Shown here in pieces: positions 15,441-23,031 of a stretch of 26,836 nucleotides of DNA. The notes under the pieces were generated by a model. That model did no database searches. It was given only the letters and a program-made list of their open reading frames with translations, and was not told the DNA's origin. The first letter of the stretch is position 1; each line of letters opens with the position of its first letter. The stretch comes from an uncultured Bacteroidales bacterium (GTDB lineage Bacteria; Bacteroidota; Bacteroidia; Bacteroidales; UBA3663): the NCBI GenBank assembly GCA_905236195.1, contig CAJOOX010000056.1, forward strand, positions 1-26,836. The letters run 5' to 3'. The position numbers and the translations under genes were made by a program.

Positions 15441-17515
15441 TATTTAGGGGATGAGGCCTTGAATATTCTTATCGCAACAACAAACGTCAGTCCTATCGTC
15501 ACAATAATAATTAATATCAGGAAAAGCACATTGGCCAAAGCAGTCTCATTGAACTTTTCGGGCACAATAATCCGCAGCATGCGGGCATTGGGCACCCACA
15601 CACCATTGGTGTTGGTGGAGTGCACTTCCAGATAATAGGTTCCCGGACGCATGTCCAACATCGTGATGGAGTTGTTGCCGTGGAGGTACATCCAGCGGTT
15701 GTTCTGGCCCACAAAGCGGAACGAATAGTCTATGGCGCGCGGATTGACCAGGTCCAGAGCCGCAAAGCGTAGCGTGAACGTACGGTTGTCGGGCGAAAGT
15801 TCAAGTTGCTGCAGGCCGTTGACGGCATAATCGGGTTCATTGCCTCCGGCCAGCGATATCGAAGACCAGACGATGCTCGGCACATACTGATACTCGTTGA
15901 ATGCGCTCGCGCTCACCGCTATCATACCGTCTTCGAGACCCAGAACCCAGTTGTCACCCACGCGGAGGGGATGTGCCTCCGAGAATATCAGGCTTTCGTG
16001 GAAGAAACGCGAGTCATAGTTGGCAAACTCACGGGCCATGGCGTTGTATCTCACCAGTGTGGTAGCTCCCGTGATGTAGAGATAAATATCCTCATAGTGG
16101 AGCGATATCGCGGCATCCGAGCCCAGACCGTCCTCGTGCCCGATATGGGTGAACGAAAGCGTGTCTGACAACAGATCCTGTCGGATGTCAAGCAAATTGA
16201 TGCCGCTCGACTCCGTTCCGATGCATATGGTGTTGTAGCCATCATATTCCACATCGGTGGCCACATTCGACGACAGACTGTTCTCCCTGTTGGAATCACG
16301 GCCGTGCAGTCGCCATTCCATGGTATTGAGATTGTCTTTCGGCAGTTCCGCTATCAGCAGACCTGAATGGGTGGCTGCTAACAGGATGTTGCGGTGTATC
16401 TGGATGTCTCGCACCCGCAATCTCTCGGCCACCTTCCGGCCCAGTCCGTGGCCCATGCTGAGCACCCGCGGATTCCGGTCCATGGGGTTCGGGATACAGA
16501 TTACACCCGCGCCGCCGGTAGCCACCCACAAGCGTCCTGACTGGTCCGCTTTGATATCATTGACCGTCCTGCCCGGCAGACTGTCCAGACGGAGCGTCCG
16601 GGCCGTTCCGTTGTTTCTATAGATGATGCGGCAAAGTCCCTTGTCCTTGCACCCCAGCCATACCACCGAATCGGCCGCATGGAAAATACAGTTGACCTCC
16701 GCTCCGAATGGGAGGTCTTCCCAATGGATGTTGCCGTCGGGACCCAGGGAACCCAACCGGTTGAAGTGGGCATCCGTCACGGTCACCTTCCTGTCGGCAC
16801 TCTGCGAAATCCAGATTCTTCCCCGACTGTCGGCGGCAATAGCCTGTATCGCCGATTTGCCCGCCGCGTCAATGCGCCTGAATGGACGCACCACGAAACT
16901 CATCTTCCACACGCTGTCGTCGCTTCCCAAGAACCACAGGTTGCCTTGACGGTCCACCATCCAGCAGAGCAGCGAGGGCGAACTGAGGCGATAGCGGTAA
17001 GGTTTCCATTCTGTAGCTTCCAGATAGTGGATTTCGCCAGTCTCGGCAATACGCCACCGCTGACCGAAGAGGTCGGTGTGCTCGATACTCTCCCCGGCAC
17101 GAACGGGATGACTCTGGAAGAAATGTTCGGGAGATGCCGGTATGAATTCCGCCTCCTCGGGGGTCACATCGCGGAAGATACACTTCTCGGTATCGAACAC
17201 CGCGTTGCCCTCGTCCATACGACAGTAGATACGGTTGCCGATGTTCCACATGGTGCGGATGGTCTCGCCTGCCGACTCGTAGCCGTCGCCCGGCTGCGGC
17301 TTGAATGCCACGAAGTTCTGTCCGTCATAGCGGAACAGACCATTCCAGGCCGAGATCCATATGAATCCCGTCGAGTCCTGCAGTATCTGATTGGCATGAC
17401 GCAGGTTCAGACCGTCGATTTCCCCCAGGTGCCGGACCACACAGACCGGCTCCTCTGCCCTGAGGACAGAGATGGTCGCCAAAGTGGCTGCTATAGCCAT
17501 CCATAATTTTTTCAT
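15440..17515 (-). CDS. Sensor-only hybrid two-component protein: Reg_prop propeller, Y_Y_Y and one TM, no kinase
   Basis: The protein (691 residues from the ATG at 17515, signal peptide MKKLWMAIAATLATISVLRA) is built like the periplasmic half of a Bacteroidetes hybrid two-component system. Propeller-type motifs occur repeatedly, for example ILQDSTGFIWISAWNGLFRYDG (about 45-65), RQGNLWFLG, SRGRIWIS and QSGRLWVAT. A Y_Y_Y domain lies at about 570-650 (SFRFVGQNNRWMYL ... PGTYYLEV). One membrane helix (about 660-683) is followed by a tail of about nine residues ending KASSPK. HisKA, HATPase, receiver and AraC parts are all absent. The ORF can be extended to 17581, but the signal peptide argues for 17515. 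It lies downstream of the incomplete hybrid kinase on the same strand. It may be a decayed gene or a separate sensor subunit. Confidence 0.85.
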   Translation of the reverse strand: MKKLWMAIAATLATISVLRAEEPVCVVRHLGEIDGLNLRHANQILQDSTGFIWISAWNGLFRYDGQNFVAFKPQPGDGYESAGETIRTMWNIGNRIYCRMDEGNAVFDTEKCIFRDVTPEEAEFIPASPEHFFQSHPVRAGESIEHTDLFGQRWRIAETGEIHYLEATEWKPYRYRLSSPSLLCWMVDRQGNLWFLGSDDSVWKMSFVVRPFRRIDAAGKSAIQAIAADSRGRIWISQSADRKVTVTDAHFNRLGSLGPDGNIHWEDLPFGAEVNCIFHAADSVVWLGCKDKGLCRIIYRNNGTARTLRLDSLPGRTVNDIKADQSGRLWVATGGAGVICIPNPMDRNPRVLSMGHGLGRKVAERLRVRDIQIHRNILLAATHSGLLIAELPKDNLNTMEWRLHGRDSNRENSLSSNVATDVEYDGYNTICIGTESSGINLLDIRQDLLSDTLSFTHIGHEDGLGSDAAISLHYEDIYLYITGATTLVRYNAMAREFANYDSRFFHESLIFSEAHPLRVGDNWVLGLEDGMIAVSASAFNEYQYVPSIVWSSISLAGGNEPDYAVNGLQQLELSPDNRTFTLRFAALDLVNPRAIDYSFRFVGQNNRWMYLHGNNSITMLDMRPGTYYLEVHSTNTNGVWVPNARMLRIIVPEKFNETALANVLFLILIIIVTIGLTFVVAIRIFKASSPK

Positions 17516-17549
17516 GAACATATTATTCATCACTTTTATATTCATTGAC

Positions 17550-17584
17550 GGGACTTTGGGCTTAATGGGTCTGATGGGCATAAT
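17550..17584. repeat. 9-bp period array upstream of the sensor gene
   Basis: GGGACTTT, GGGCTTAAT, GGGTCTGAT and GGGCATAAT follow one another with a period of 8-9 bases (GGGnnTnAT). The array lies in the spacer between the two two-component genes, about 35 bases upstream of the sensor start. Confidence 0.5.
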
Positions 17585-17614
17585 GAATAACCGATAACTA
17601 TTAACCTTTAAGAA

Positions 17615-19837
17615 TTAACTCTCAACACCTCTTCCCTCCGTCGGTCCTATCCCGAACTCTTCCTTGAAGCACTTCGTGAAGTAGGAGGGCGAGGTGAATC
17701 CCACCTCATACGTAATCTGTGAGACGGTGAGCTCGGTGCGCTCCAGCAGGATGCGCGAGCGCTGCAGGCGAGCCGAACGCAGCAGTTCGTTGGGCGCCTT
17801 GCCTGTCAGAGCCTTCAGTTTGCGGTAGAGCTGCACTCGTCCCAGGCCCAGTTCGCCGGCCAGGTCGTCCATCGAGATGTCGCTGTCCGGGATATGTTTT
17901 TCCATCACCTCCTTCCACCGGTCGTAGAATGTCTTGTCCTTGTCTCCCAGAATCGCCTTGATTTCCGACTCCTTGCTTTGGGCATTGACCAGCTCGTTCA
18001 GCTTACGGCGCGAAGCCAGCAGGTTCTCCACACGCGAGAGGAGCACCTTGGCACTGAAGGGCTTGGTCAGGTAGGAGTCGGCGCCGTGCTCGTAGCCCTC
18101 GGCCTTCTGTTCTTCACGGGCACGGGCCGTGAGCAGGATGACGGGAATATGACTCGTCGAGACTTCCTCCTTCACCTTCGCACAGAACGCAAGACCGTCC
18201 ATGACGGGCATCATCACGTCGCTCACAATGATGGAGGGCACCAGTTCGGCAGCCTTCTGCAAGGCTTCCACTCCGTTCTCGGCCTCCTCTACGCGATAAT
18301 GCGTCTGGAAGATGAACCTCAGGTAGTAGCGCATGTCCTCATTGTCGTCCACAATCAGAATCAGCGGCAGATCGTCCACCTCCTTCCCCTCAGGGAGGGA
18401 CTGGGGGCAGGCTGTCGGGGGAGAGGCTGTCGGGGGGTAAGCAAAATCATCAATCAGCGATTCCGTCTTCTGCCCGTTCTTACCATTCTGTCCCCGCTGG
18501 AAGGTGAGGATATTATTCACAATATCCACCAGATGCTGCACGTTGCGGGCCGTTACGTTCAGCAGGTCGCGTGCCCCATTGGTGATGGTCGGGTCCTGGC
18601 AGAGCTGTTCGACAGGGCTAGCCACGAGCGTCAGCGGAGTGCGCAGCTGGTGGCTCACGTTGGTATAGAACTCGCTCTGCAGCTCCGTCATCTCCTTCAT
18701 CTGGTGGGTCATATTGCGTTGCCGTTCGTTCATGGCACGCAGTTTCTCGTTGAGACGCACCTTATTATAATAGGCGTACCACGAAATGACAATCACCAGA
18801 ATGAGCAGCGCTATGCCGGCAATCATCCACCACAGCAGCGAACGCTGGTAGTTTAGGTTCTCGAGCGTCTCAATGGTCTTGTCGTGCAGTTCGTCCAGAT
18901 GGGCGAACGACGATTCTATCTGTTCGTGCTGCATCAGGAGCACCGATGCGTTGTTGCGGGTCACGAGGGCCGACGGGAAGAAATTCTCGCGTTCGAAGGG
19001 TTGGCCCTCCAGGATTCTGACGGCCAGGCCCACCACCTCGTCGCCGTGGGTGGGGTAGATGCACGACACCTCCAGCACCGAGTCGCGCACCAGTTCCATA
19101 CCTCCGCCCGGCACGGGCAGGGCGTCAATACCGCAGTAGTGCAGGGAGTCTATACCCTGTTCCATGGCGGCCCGGCGGGCTCCCAGAGCCATGCGGTCGT
19201 TCTGGGCAAAGACGTAGTCGGGCAGGAACCCTTCCGTCAGGGCCTGCTGCATGGCCCGGTATCCGCTCTCCTCCTTCCAGTCGCCGTGCTTCCGCATCGT
19301 CTTCACGTCGGGACGTTCTGCCATCACCCCGGCAAAACCCTCGCTGCGCTCCTTGGCGGGTGACGACTTGCTGAGGCCTGTGATTTCGAGCACAGAACCG
19401 CCCTCTCGCACCTCCTCCACAATATAATGGGCCAGCACACCGCCCAGGTCGCGGTTGTCCGCTCCGATATAGGCAGTGTACTTGCGCGATCCCGTACGGC
19501 GGTCGAACACAATGACCGGCGTACCGCTGTCGTAGATGCTGTCGACAAAGGGGGTCAGTGTTGCAGTCTGGATGGGTGACACGATAAGCAGATCGATGTC
19601 CTGCTTCACCAGCGAATCAATCTGACGGTGCTGCAGTTCCACATCATCGTTGGCTACTGTGATGAACAGTTCCACGTTGTCATAGAAATAGGTGGACTGC
19701 TGCATCTCGCTTATGAGCTGGTTGCGCCAGATGTCGTTGCTGCATTGGGATACACCGATCCTATAGACAGGCTTCTCCTGTTGACACGCAGCGAGCGCGA
19801 ATAATGAAACGATTATTATTGTAAGGTATTTTCTCAT
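17615..19837 (-). CDS. Hybrid two-component regulator lacking the HATPase domain (sugar-binding sensor, HisKA, REC, AraC HTH)
   Basis: The 740-residue protein starts at 19837 with a lipoprotein signal (LAAC, lipid Cys at 18); a longer ORF from 20017 overlaps the divergent promoter and is rejected. Residues about 24-300 form a periplasmic sugar-binding (ribose/galactose type) domain, with FDRRTGSRKYTAYIGADNRD and FAQNDRMALGA. One membrane helix spans about 333-357. HisKA carries H396 in NVSHQLRTPL. After LTFQRGQNG (about 452) the ATP-binding domain expected next is missing. A Pro-rich linker of about 40 residues leads straight to a receiver domain (about 492-605, phosphoacceptor D540, K592) and an AraC-type HTH (about 645-740). 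It is divergent from a pectate lyase, so it probably senses a pectin-derived sugar. Without HATPase it cannot phosphorylate itself. Confidence 0.9.
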   Translation of the reverse strand: MRKYLTIIIVSLFALAACQQEKPVYRIGVSQCSNDIWRNQLISEMQQSTYFYDNVELFITVANDDVELQHRQIDSLVKQDIDLLIVSPIQTATLTPFVDSIYDSGTPVIVFDRRTGSRKYTAYIGADNRDLGGVLAHYIVEEVREGGSVLEITGLSKSSPAKERSEGFAGVMAERPDVKTMRKHGDWKEESGYRAMQQALTEGFLPDYVFAQNDRMALGARRAAMEQGIDSLHYCGIDALPVPGGGMELVRDSVLEVSCIYPTHGDEVVGLAVRILEGQPFERENFFPSALVTRNNASVLLMQHEQIESSFAHLDELHDKTIETLENLNYQRSLLWWMIAGIALLILVIVISWYAYYNKVRLNEKLRAMNERQRNMTHQMKEMTELQSEFYTNVSHQLRTPLTLVASPVEQLCQDPTITNGARDLLNVTARNVQHLVDIVNNILTFQRGQNGKNGQKTESLIDDFAYPPTASPPTACPQSLPEGKEVDDLPLILIVDDNEDMRYYLRFIFQTHYRVEEAENGVEALQKAAELVPSIIVSDVMMPVMDGLAFCAKVKEEVSTSHIPVILLTARAREEQKAEGYEHGADSYLTKPFSAKVLLSRVENLLASRRKLNELVNAQSKESEIKAILGDKDKTFYDRWKEVMEKHIPDSDISMDDLAGELGLGRVQLYRKLKALTGKAPNELLRSARLQRSRILLERTELTVSQITYEVGFTSPSYFTKCFKEEFGIGPTEGRGVES
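18382..18436. repeat. GC-rich REP-like element, copy C, inside the hybrid regulator gene
   Basis: A 7-bp stem, CCTTCCC (18382-18388) with GGGAGGG (18393-18399) and one wobble, precedes ACTGGGGGCAGG, matching copies A and B. It is followed by two copies of AGGCTGTCGGGGG (18409-18421 and 18424-18436), a 15-base tandem. It codes in frame for the Pro-rich linker PPTASPPTA, at the point where the HATPase domain is missing. Confidence 0.7.
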
Positions 19838-19861
19838 CTGATGTGCATCAATTCTGCGCTG

Positions 19862-19869
19862 CAAATATA
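19862..19869 (-). promoter_or_regulatory. -7 box for the hybrid regulator gene
   Basis: The minus strand reads TATATTTG at 19862-19869. The predicted start near 19855 leaves a leader of about 18 bases before the ATG at 19837, which supports that start over the longer ORF. No good -33 element is seen. Confidence 0.65.
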
Positions 19870-19952
19870 CACAAAAAAAGTGAAAACTGACAGTTTTTCG
19901 GAGAAAAGAATAAAATAATCCCCCTTTTTTATTGTTTTTGGGGAATTTTCTA

Positions 19953-19960
19953 TATCTTTG
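19953..19960 (+). promoter_or_regulatory. -7 box for the PL9 lyase gene
   Basis: TATCTTTG lies in the 179-base divergent spacer. A TTG at 19932-19934 is 18 bases upstream, slightly short of the usual spacing. The predicted start near 19967 gives a leader of about 50 bases. The shared spacer is where the hybrid regulator would be expected to bind. Confidence 0.65.
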
Positions 19961-20016
19961 CAACCCAGAGAGCGGAATACCATTGTGAAATATCAGAACC
20001 AAATCACAAAATAGCA

Positions 20017-22086
20017 ATGAATCCTTTCAAAAAACTTCGGATGCTGGCTGCCATCCTCGTATGCGGCACACCGACATTGACACAGGCGGCTGACCTGAAC
20101 GAGAATTTCAGCACACTGTCCAACGGCAGCTACGGCTCCGGCAGCGAACAATCCGTCACCCTGCCCAGCGGCACCTGGACAGCCCTGAAGATGCAACTCA
20201 CGACGGGCAGCGGTGTCAGACAGTTCAAGTTCAGCTCGGGCAACAGCTCCTGGCTGGTAACTCCGGCCATAGACGATCCCGGCAAGATAACCGTAAGCTG
20301 GGGCTCGGGCGGCAATAACACACTGACCGTCAGCTACTCAGTGGACGGGGGCGCGTGGCAGACGCTCACCAGTGTCTCTTCGGGAGGCTCGGGCGCTAAA
20401 TCCTACAGCGGAAAAACAGGACTGGACGGTACGGCTAACGTGAGGTTCCGTTTCGGAGGCAGTTCCAGCAACACCTACGTGTCGGCCATAACGGTCAAAT
20501 CTGTGGTCACGGAACCCGACACTGACGATCCGACCTATATCACCGAGGGCACATGGATACCGACCAAACCGTTCCCGGCTGCCGTGAAGACCATCTACAT
20601 CTCCCCTGACGGCAACAACATCACGGGCGACGGCACGATAGAGAAACCATGGGCCGACCTCCAGAAAGCCGTCAATGCCGCCGAACCGGGCACCCACATC
20701 GTGTGCCGCGGCGGCACCTACCTCCAGAAGGTACAGGGCGACGGCAAGTTTACCGTGCGCATCAGGAACAGCGGCACCGCCGACAACCCCATCGTCATCC
20801 GCTGCTACGACGGCGAGAAACCCGTCTTCGATTTCGTCGATGGGCTTACCGCCGAGCGTGTGGGCGAACGCGGCCTGACCATCACCGGCGACTGGTGGTG
20901 GCTCTTCGGTCTGCACATCACCCATGCGGCCGACAACGGCATCAAACTGGAGGGGTCCCACAACCGCATCGAACGATGCGAATTCTCCTACAACCTCGAC
21001 ACGGGGCTCCAGCTGGGCTTCGGCCACAAGTTCAGCGACACCTTCCCGGGGTTGAGCGAGAACGACGGCACCCACTGCGCCTGGAACGACGTCATCGACT
21101 GCGACTCGCACCATAACTGCGACTACGATGCCAACTACGGAAGCGATGCCGACGGCTTTGCCTGCAAGATGCACAACGGCATCGGCAACCGTTTCATCCG
21201 CTGCCGCGCCTGGCACAACAGTGATGACTCGTGGGACCTCTTCGAGACCGACTACGATGTCGTGATAGCCGAATGCTGGGCATGGGCCGCCGGCGTGGCA
21301 TCCGACCACCTGTGGGTCAGGGACTATATCAAGAAGAGCGGCAACATGTCGTTCTCGGGCAACGGCAACGGCATCAAACTGGGCGGCAACGGAACGGGAG
21401 GTTCGTCCAAAGGCATCCACTACGTATTCAACACCATCTCGTTCGGCCACAACCAGGGCAGCTCGGTGAAAGGGTTCGACTGCAACAGCCACAAGGGCGG
21501 TCACGTGCTGGTGGGCTGTCTGGCTTTCGACAACAGCTACGACTATATGTTCGAGAGCGGCGGTTCGGATGCCAATACGCGCTATTATAATAATGTGTGT
21601 CTGGGCAAACAGGAAATCGACGTGGGTGCGGACGATTACAACGCCATCCATGCGGCCATGGCCAAGAACGGATGGACCGGCCACCTGGTGACCGGTGTCA
21701 GTGCCGACGACTACCTTTCGCTCGACGAGGACGATGCGCTGCGGCCCCGCGATATCCGGGGCGGTCTGCCCCGCAAGTTCGGACGGTTGACCGGCGACAG
21801 CAGGATGATCGATGCGGGCAATGCCGCCCTCGACAACATCAACAACGTGTGGCAGCAGCTCGTCGCCGACTTCCCCTTCCTGGCCCGCACCGTGACAGGC
21901 TCGGCCCGCGACCTGGGGCCTTATGAACGCGCCGCCTCCACCGATGCCGTCAGCGCCGTGGAGCTCCCCGCAGCTGCCGGCACAGCCCGCAAAACACTTC
22001 AGAACGGACGCCTTGTCATCGTCCGCGACGGACTGCGCTACAACGTGCTGGGCCAGCGGGTCTGTCAGGGCCTGACGACCCGGTAG
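20017..22086 (+). CDS. PL9 family pectate lyase, secreted
   Basis: The 689-residue protein belongs to polysaccharide lyase family 9, which cleaves polygalacturonate by calcium-dependent beta-elimination. A signal peptide (1-24) is followed by a beta-sandwich domain (about 25-163) and a right-handed parallel beta-helix (about 190-640). The residues matching Pel9A are present: D379 in SDADGFACK, D403, D404 and D407 in NSDDSWDLFE, and K454 in NGIKLGG as the likely Bronsted base. The 24- and 4-residue spacings agree with Pel9A; the last is 11 residues longer. The C-terminus (about 660-689, KTLQNGRLVIVRDGLRYN...) resembles the short tail of type IX secretion substrates. It is divergent from the regulator at 19837. 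Its last 22 bases overlap a broken reading frame on the other strand. Confidence 0.93.
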   Translation: MNPFKKLRMLAAILVCGTPTLTQAADLNENFSTLSNGSYGSGSEQSVTLPSGTWTALKMQLTTGSGVRQFKFSSGNSSWLVTPAIDDPGKITVSWGSGGNNTLTVSYSVDGGAWQTLTSVSSGGSGAKSYSGKTGLDGTANVRFRFGGSSSNTYVSAITVKSVVTEPDTDDPTYITEGTWIPTKPFPAAVKTIYISPDGNNITGDGTIEKPWADLQKAVNAAEPGTHIVCRGGTYLQKVQGDGKFTVRIRNSGTADNPIVIRCYDGEKPVFDFVDGLTAERVGERGLTITGDWWWLFGLHITHAADNGIKLEGSHNRIERCEFSYNLDTGLQLGFGHKFSDTFPGLSENDGTHCAWNDVIDCDSHHNCDYDANYGSDADGFACKMHNGIGNRFIRCRAWHNSDDSWDLFETDYDVVIAECWAWAAGVASDHLWVRDYIKKSGNMSFSGNGNGIKLGGNGTGGSSKGIHYVFNTISFGHNQGSSVKGFDCNSHKGGHVLVGCLAFDNSYDYMFESGGSDANTRYYNNVCLGKQEIDVGADDYNAIHAAMAKNGWTGHLVTGVSADDYLSLDEDDALRPRDIRGGLPRKFGRLTGDSRMIDAGNAALDNINNVWQQLVADFPFLARTVTGSARDLGPYERAASTDAVSAVELPAAAGTARKTLQNGRLVIVRDGLRYNVLGQRVCQGLTTR

Positions 22087-22250
22087 GGACGGTTCCCCTC
22101 TCCCGTGGCGGCATCGGACGAAGCCGGCGGGTCGGCAAAGAAATAGAAGTGGGTGAAATCGGCGAAGTCATGACTCACGTCGATGGAATTGGCCTGCAAC
22201 AGACTTGCCTGGGTGCGCCTGATTCGGGCAAGTGTTTGGAAATGGCAAGA
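22065..22250 (-). pseudogene. C-terminal remnant of an unidentified gene
   Basis: The minus strand is open from after a TAA (plus-strand TTA at 22251-22253) to a TGA at 22065-22067. It encodes about 61 residues including RIRRTQASLLQANSIDVSHD and FADFTHFYFFADPPASSDAA. Codon choice is like the neighbouring genes and the reading looks protein-like, but there is no Met or usable start and the upstream DNA is AT-rich and non-coding. I cannot name the family. It looks like the 3' end of a gene whose 5' part was deleted, and it overlaps the lyase 3' end tail to tail. Confidence 0.6.
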
Positions 22251-22379
22251 TTAAGTCTCAAAATTTTCAAAAATGAATATTTGTGACAGATTTTGAAACA
22301 AAAATGACATTCCTAAGGGTAATGTTTGTTAAAAAATGGGGGTGGGTTTCGTAAAATATACAAAAAAGCAGAAATAAAG
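22251..22379. other. AT-rich spacer without a gene
   Basis: Between the gene remnant and the orphan promoter the DNA is AT-rich and has stops in all frames. TTTCAAAA (22265-22272) and TTTTGAAA (22291-22298) form a weak inverted repeat. Nothing else is visible. Confidence 0.6.
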
Positions 22380-22411
22380 TTTGGAAGATTAAAATATAAG
22401 CTTTATCTTTG
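22380..22411 (+). promoter_or_regulatory. Promoter of the candidate small RNA
   Basis: TTTG (22380-22383), exactly 20 bases, and TATCTTTG (22404-22411) make a full match to the Bacteroidetes promoter form. The predicted start is near 22418. No protein-coding gene follows before a terminator. Confidence 0.8.
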
Positions 22412-22417
22412 CACCGT

Positions 22418-22544
22418 TATTACGAGATTAGAACATCGAAATTGCTTTTGTACTTTTTTTATTTGCTTAGACAACTTTACGCTACGAAGAGTTTCAGACC
22501 AGGACTATAACGCCCCACAGCAGCGATGCTCAAGGGGCGTTTTT
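22418..22544 (+). ncRNA. Candidate small RNA of about 127 nt
   Basis: A consensus promoter and a strong GNRA-capped terminator enclose about 127 bases that contain no convincing ORF. The unit stands alone between a pseudogene and tRNA-Ser. I do not recognise the RNA family. It could be a trans-acting small RNA, a 6S-like RNA, or the remaining leader of a lost gene. The ends are predictions. Confidence 0.6.
22509..22544 (+). terminator. Intrinsic terminator with GNRA-capped inner stem
   Basis: AACGCCCC (22509-22516) pairs with GGGGCGTT (22534-22541). Inside, AGCA/TGCT is capped by the tetraloop GCGA, with a small internal loop between the stems. A T tract follows (22540-22544). Confidence 0.9.
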
Positions 22545-22669
22545 AAGTTTATACCACAGATTCACGGCGAATGTAGCGTCTAACCCCCCAATTATTGCCA
22601 AGTCGAAAAAACAAATAGAGAATAAAAGACCGAAGAAACTGCTATTTTTGGAAATTTTAGACCGAAAGA

Positions 22670-22701
22670 TTTGGAATTTTCGGTATTTTGTTCTATCTTT
22701 G
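22670..22701 (+). promoter_or_regulatory. Promoter of tRNA-Ser
   Basis: TTTG (22670-22673), 20 bases, and TATCTTTG (22694-22701) match the Bacteroidetes form exactly. The predicted start near 22708 is about 39 bases before the tRNA. Confidence 0.85.
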
Positions 22702-22746
22702 CGGCGCTCAAATGAAAATAAGAGCACCATTTCCATACGGAATATT

Positions 22747-22835
22747 GGAAAGATGCCGGAGTGGTCGATCGGACCGCACTCGAAATGCGGCAAGCGGGTC
22801 ACACTGCTTCCAGGGTTCGAATCCCTGTCTTTCCG
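22747..22835 (+). tRNA. tRNA-Ser (CGA)
   Basis: Acceptor GGAAAGA (22747-22753) pairs with TCTTTCC (22828-22834) and the discriminator is G22835. The anticodon stem CCGCA/TGCGG encloses CTCGAAA with anticodon CGA at 22781-22783, reading UCG. A long variable arm (about 22791-22810) is present, as expected for tRNA-Ser. The T-arm is CAGGG-TTCGAAT-CCCTG. CCA is not encoded. Confidence 0.96.
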
Positions 22836-22853
22836 CAGGGAATTTGGTTTGTA

Positions 22854-22898
22854 GAGAGCTACATGGAACCTAAACCGTTCGTGTGGCTCTCATTTTTT
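22854..22898 (+). terminator. Intrinsic terminator after tRNA-Ser
   Basis: GAGAGC (22854-22859) pairs with GCTCTC (22886-22891). The stem continues inward for about eight more pairs, several of them G-U, and a run of six T follows (22893-22898). Confidence 0.8.
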
Positions 22899-22980
22899 GT
22901 GCATATTTGACGCGCACAGGTGCGTTTTTAAATGCGTTTTCATAAAAATCAGCATTTTATTGAAGTTTTGCGCACAAATA

Positions 22981-23012
22981 TTTGGATTTTTCAGATTATT
23001 GCGCTATATTTG
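22981..23012 (+). promoter_or_regulatory. Promoter of the DUF3575 operon
   Basis: TTTG (22981-22984), exactly 20 bases, then TATATTTG (23005-23012). The predicted start near 23019 is 13 bases before the ATG at 23032. This rules out the longer ORF beginning at 22897, which lies in the tRNA terminator. Confidence 0.85.
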
Positions 23013-23031
23013 CCGCTGCAATATTAAGCTT

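Noticed and set aside
19838..20017. N-terminal extension of the hybrid regulator to 20017
   Set aside because: It would cross the -7 box at 19862-19869 and the divergent lyase promoter, and would bury the lipoprotein signal at residue 61.
20338..21684. Long antisense ORF (448 codons) opposite the PL9 lyase
   Set aside because: The translation is dominated by Val, Ala and Gly runs typical of antisense frames; the lyase frame carries all catalytic residues.
22265..22298. Inverted repeat TTTCAAAA/TTTTGAAA as an operator or terminator
   Set aside because: Only eight A/T-rich pairs with an 18-base loop in AT-rich DNA; chance is a sufficient explanation.
22897..23031. N-terminal extension of the DUF3575 repeat protein to 22897
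   Set aside because: It would start inside the tRNA-Ser terminator and upstream of the promoter at 22981-23012; the signal peptide begins at 23032.
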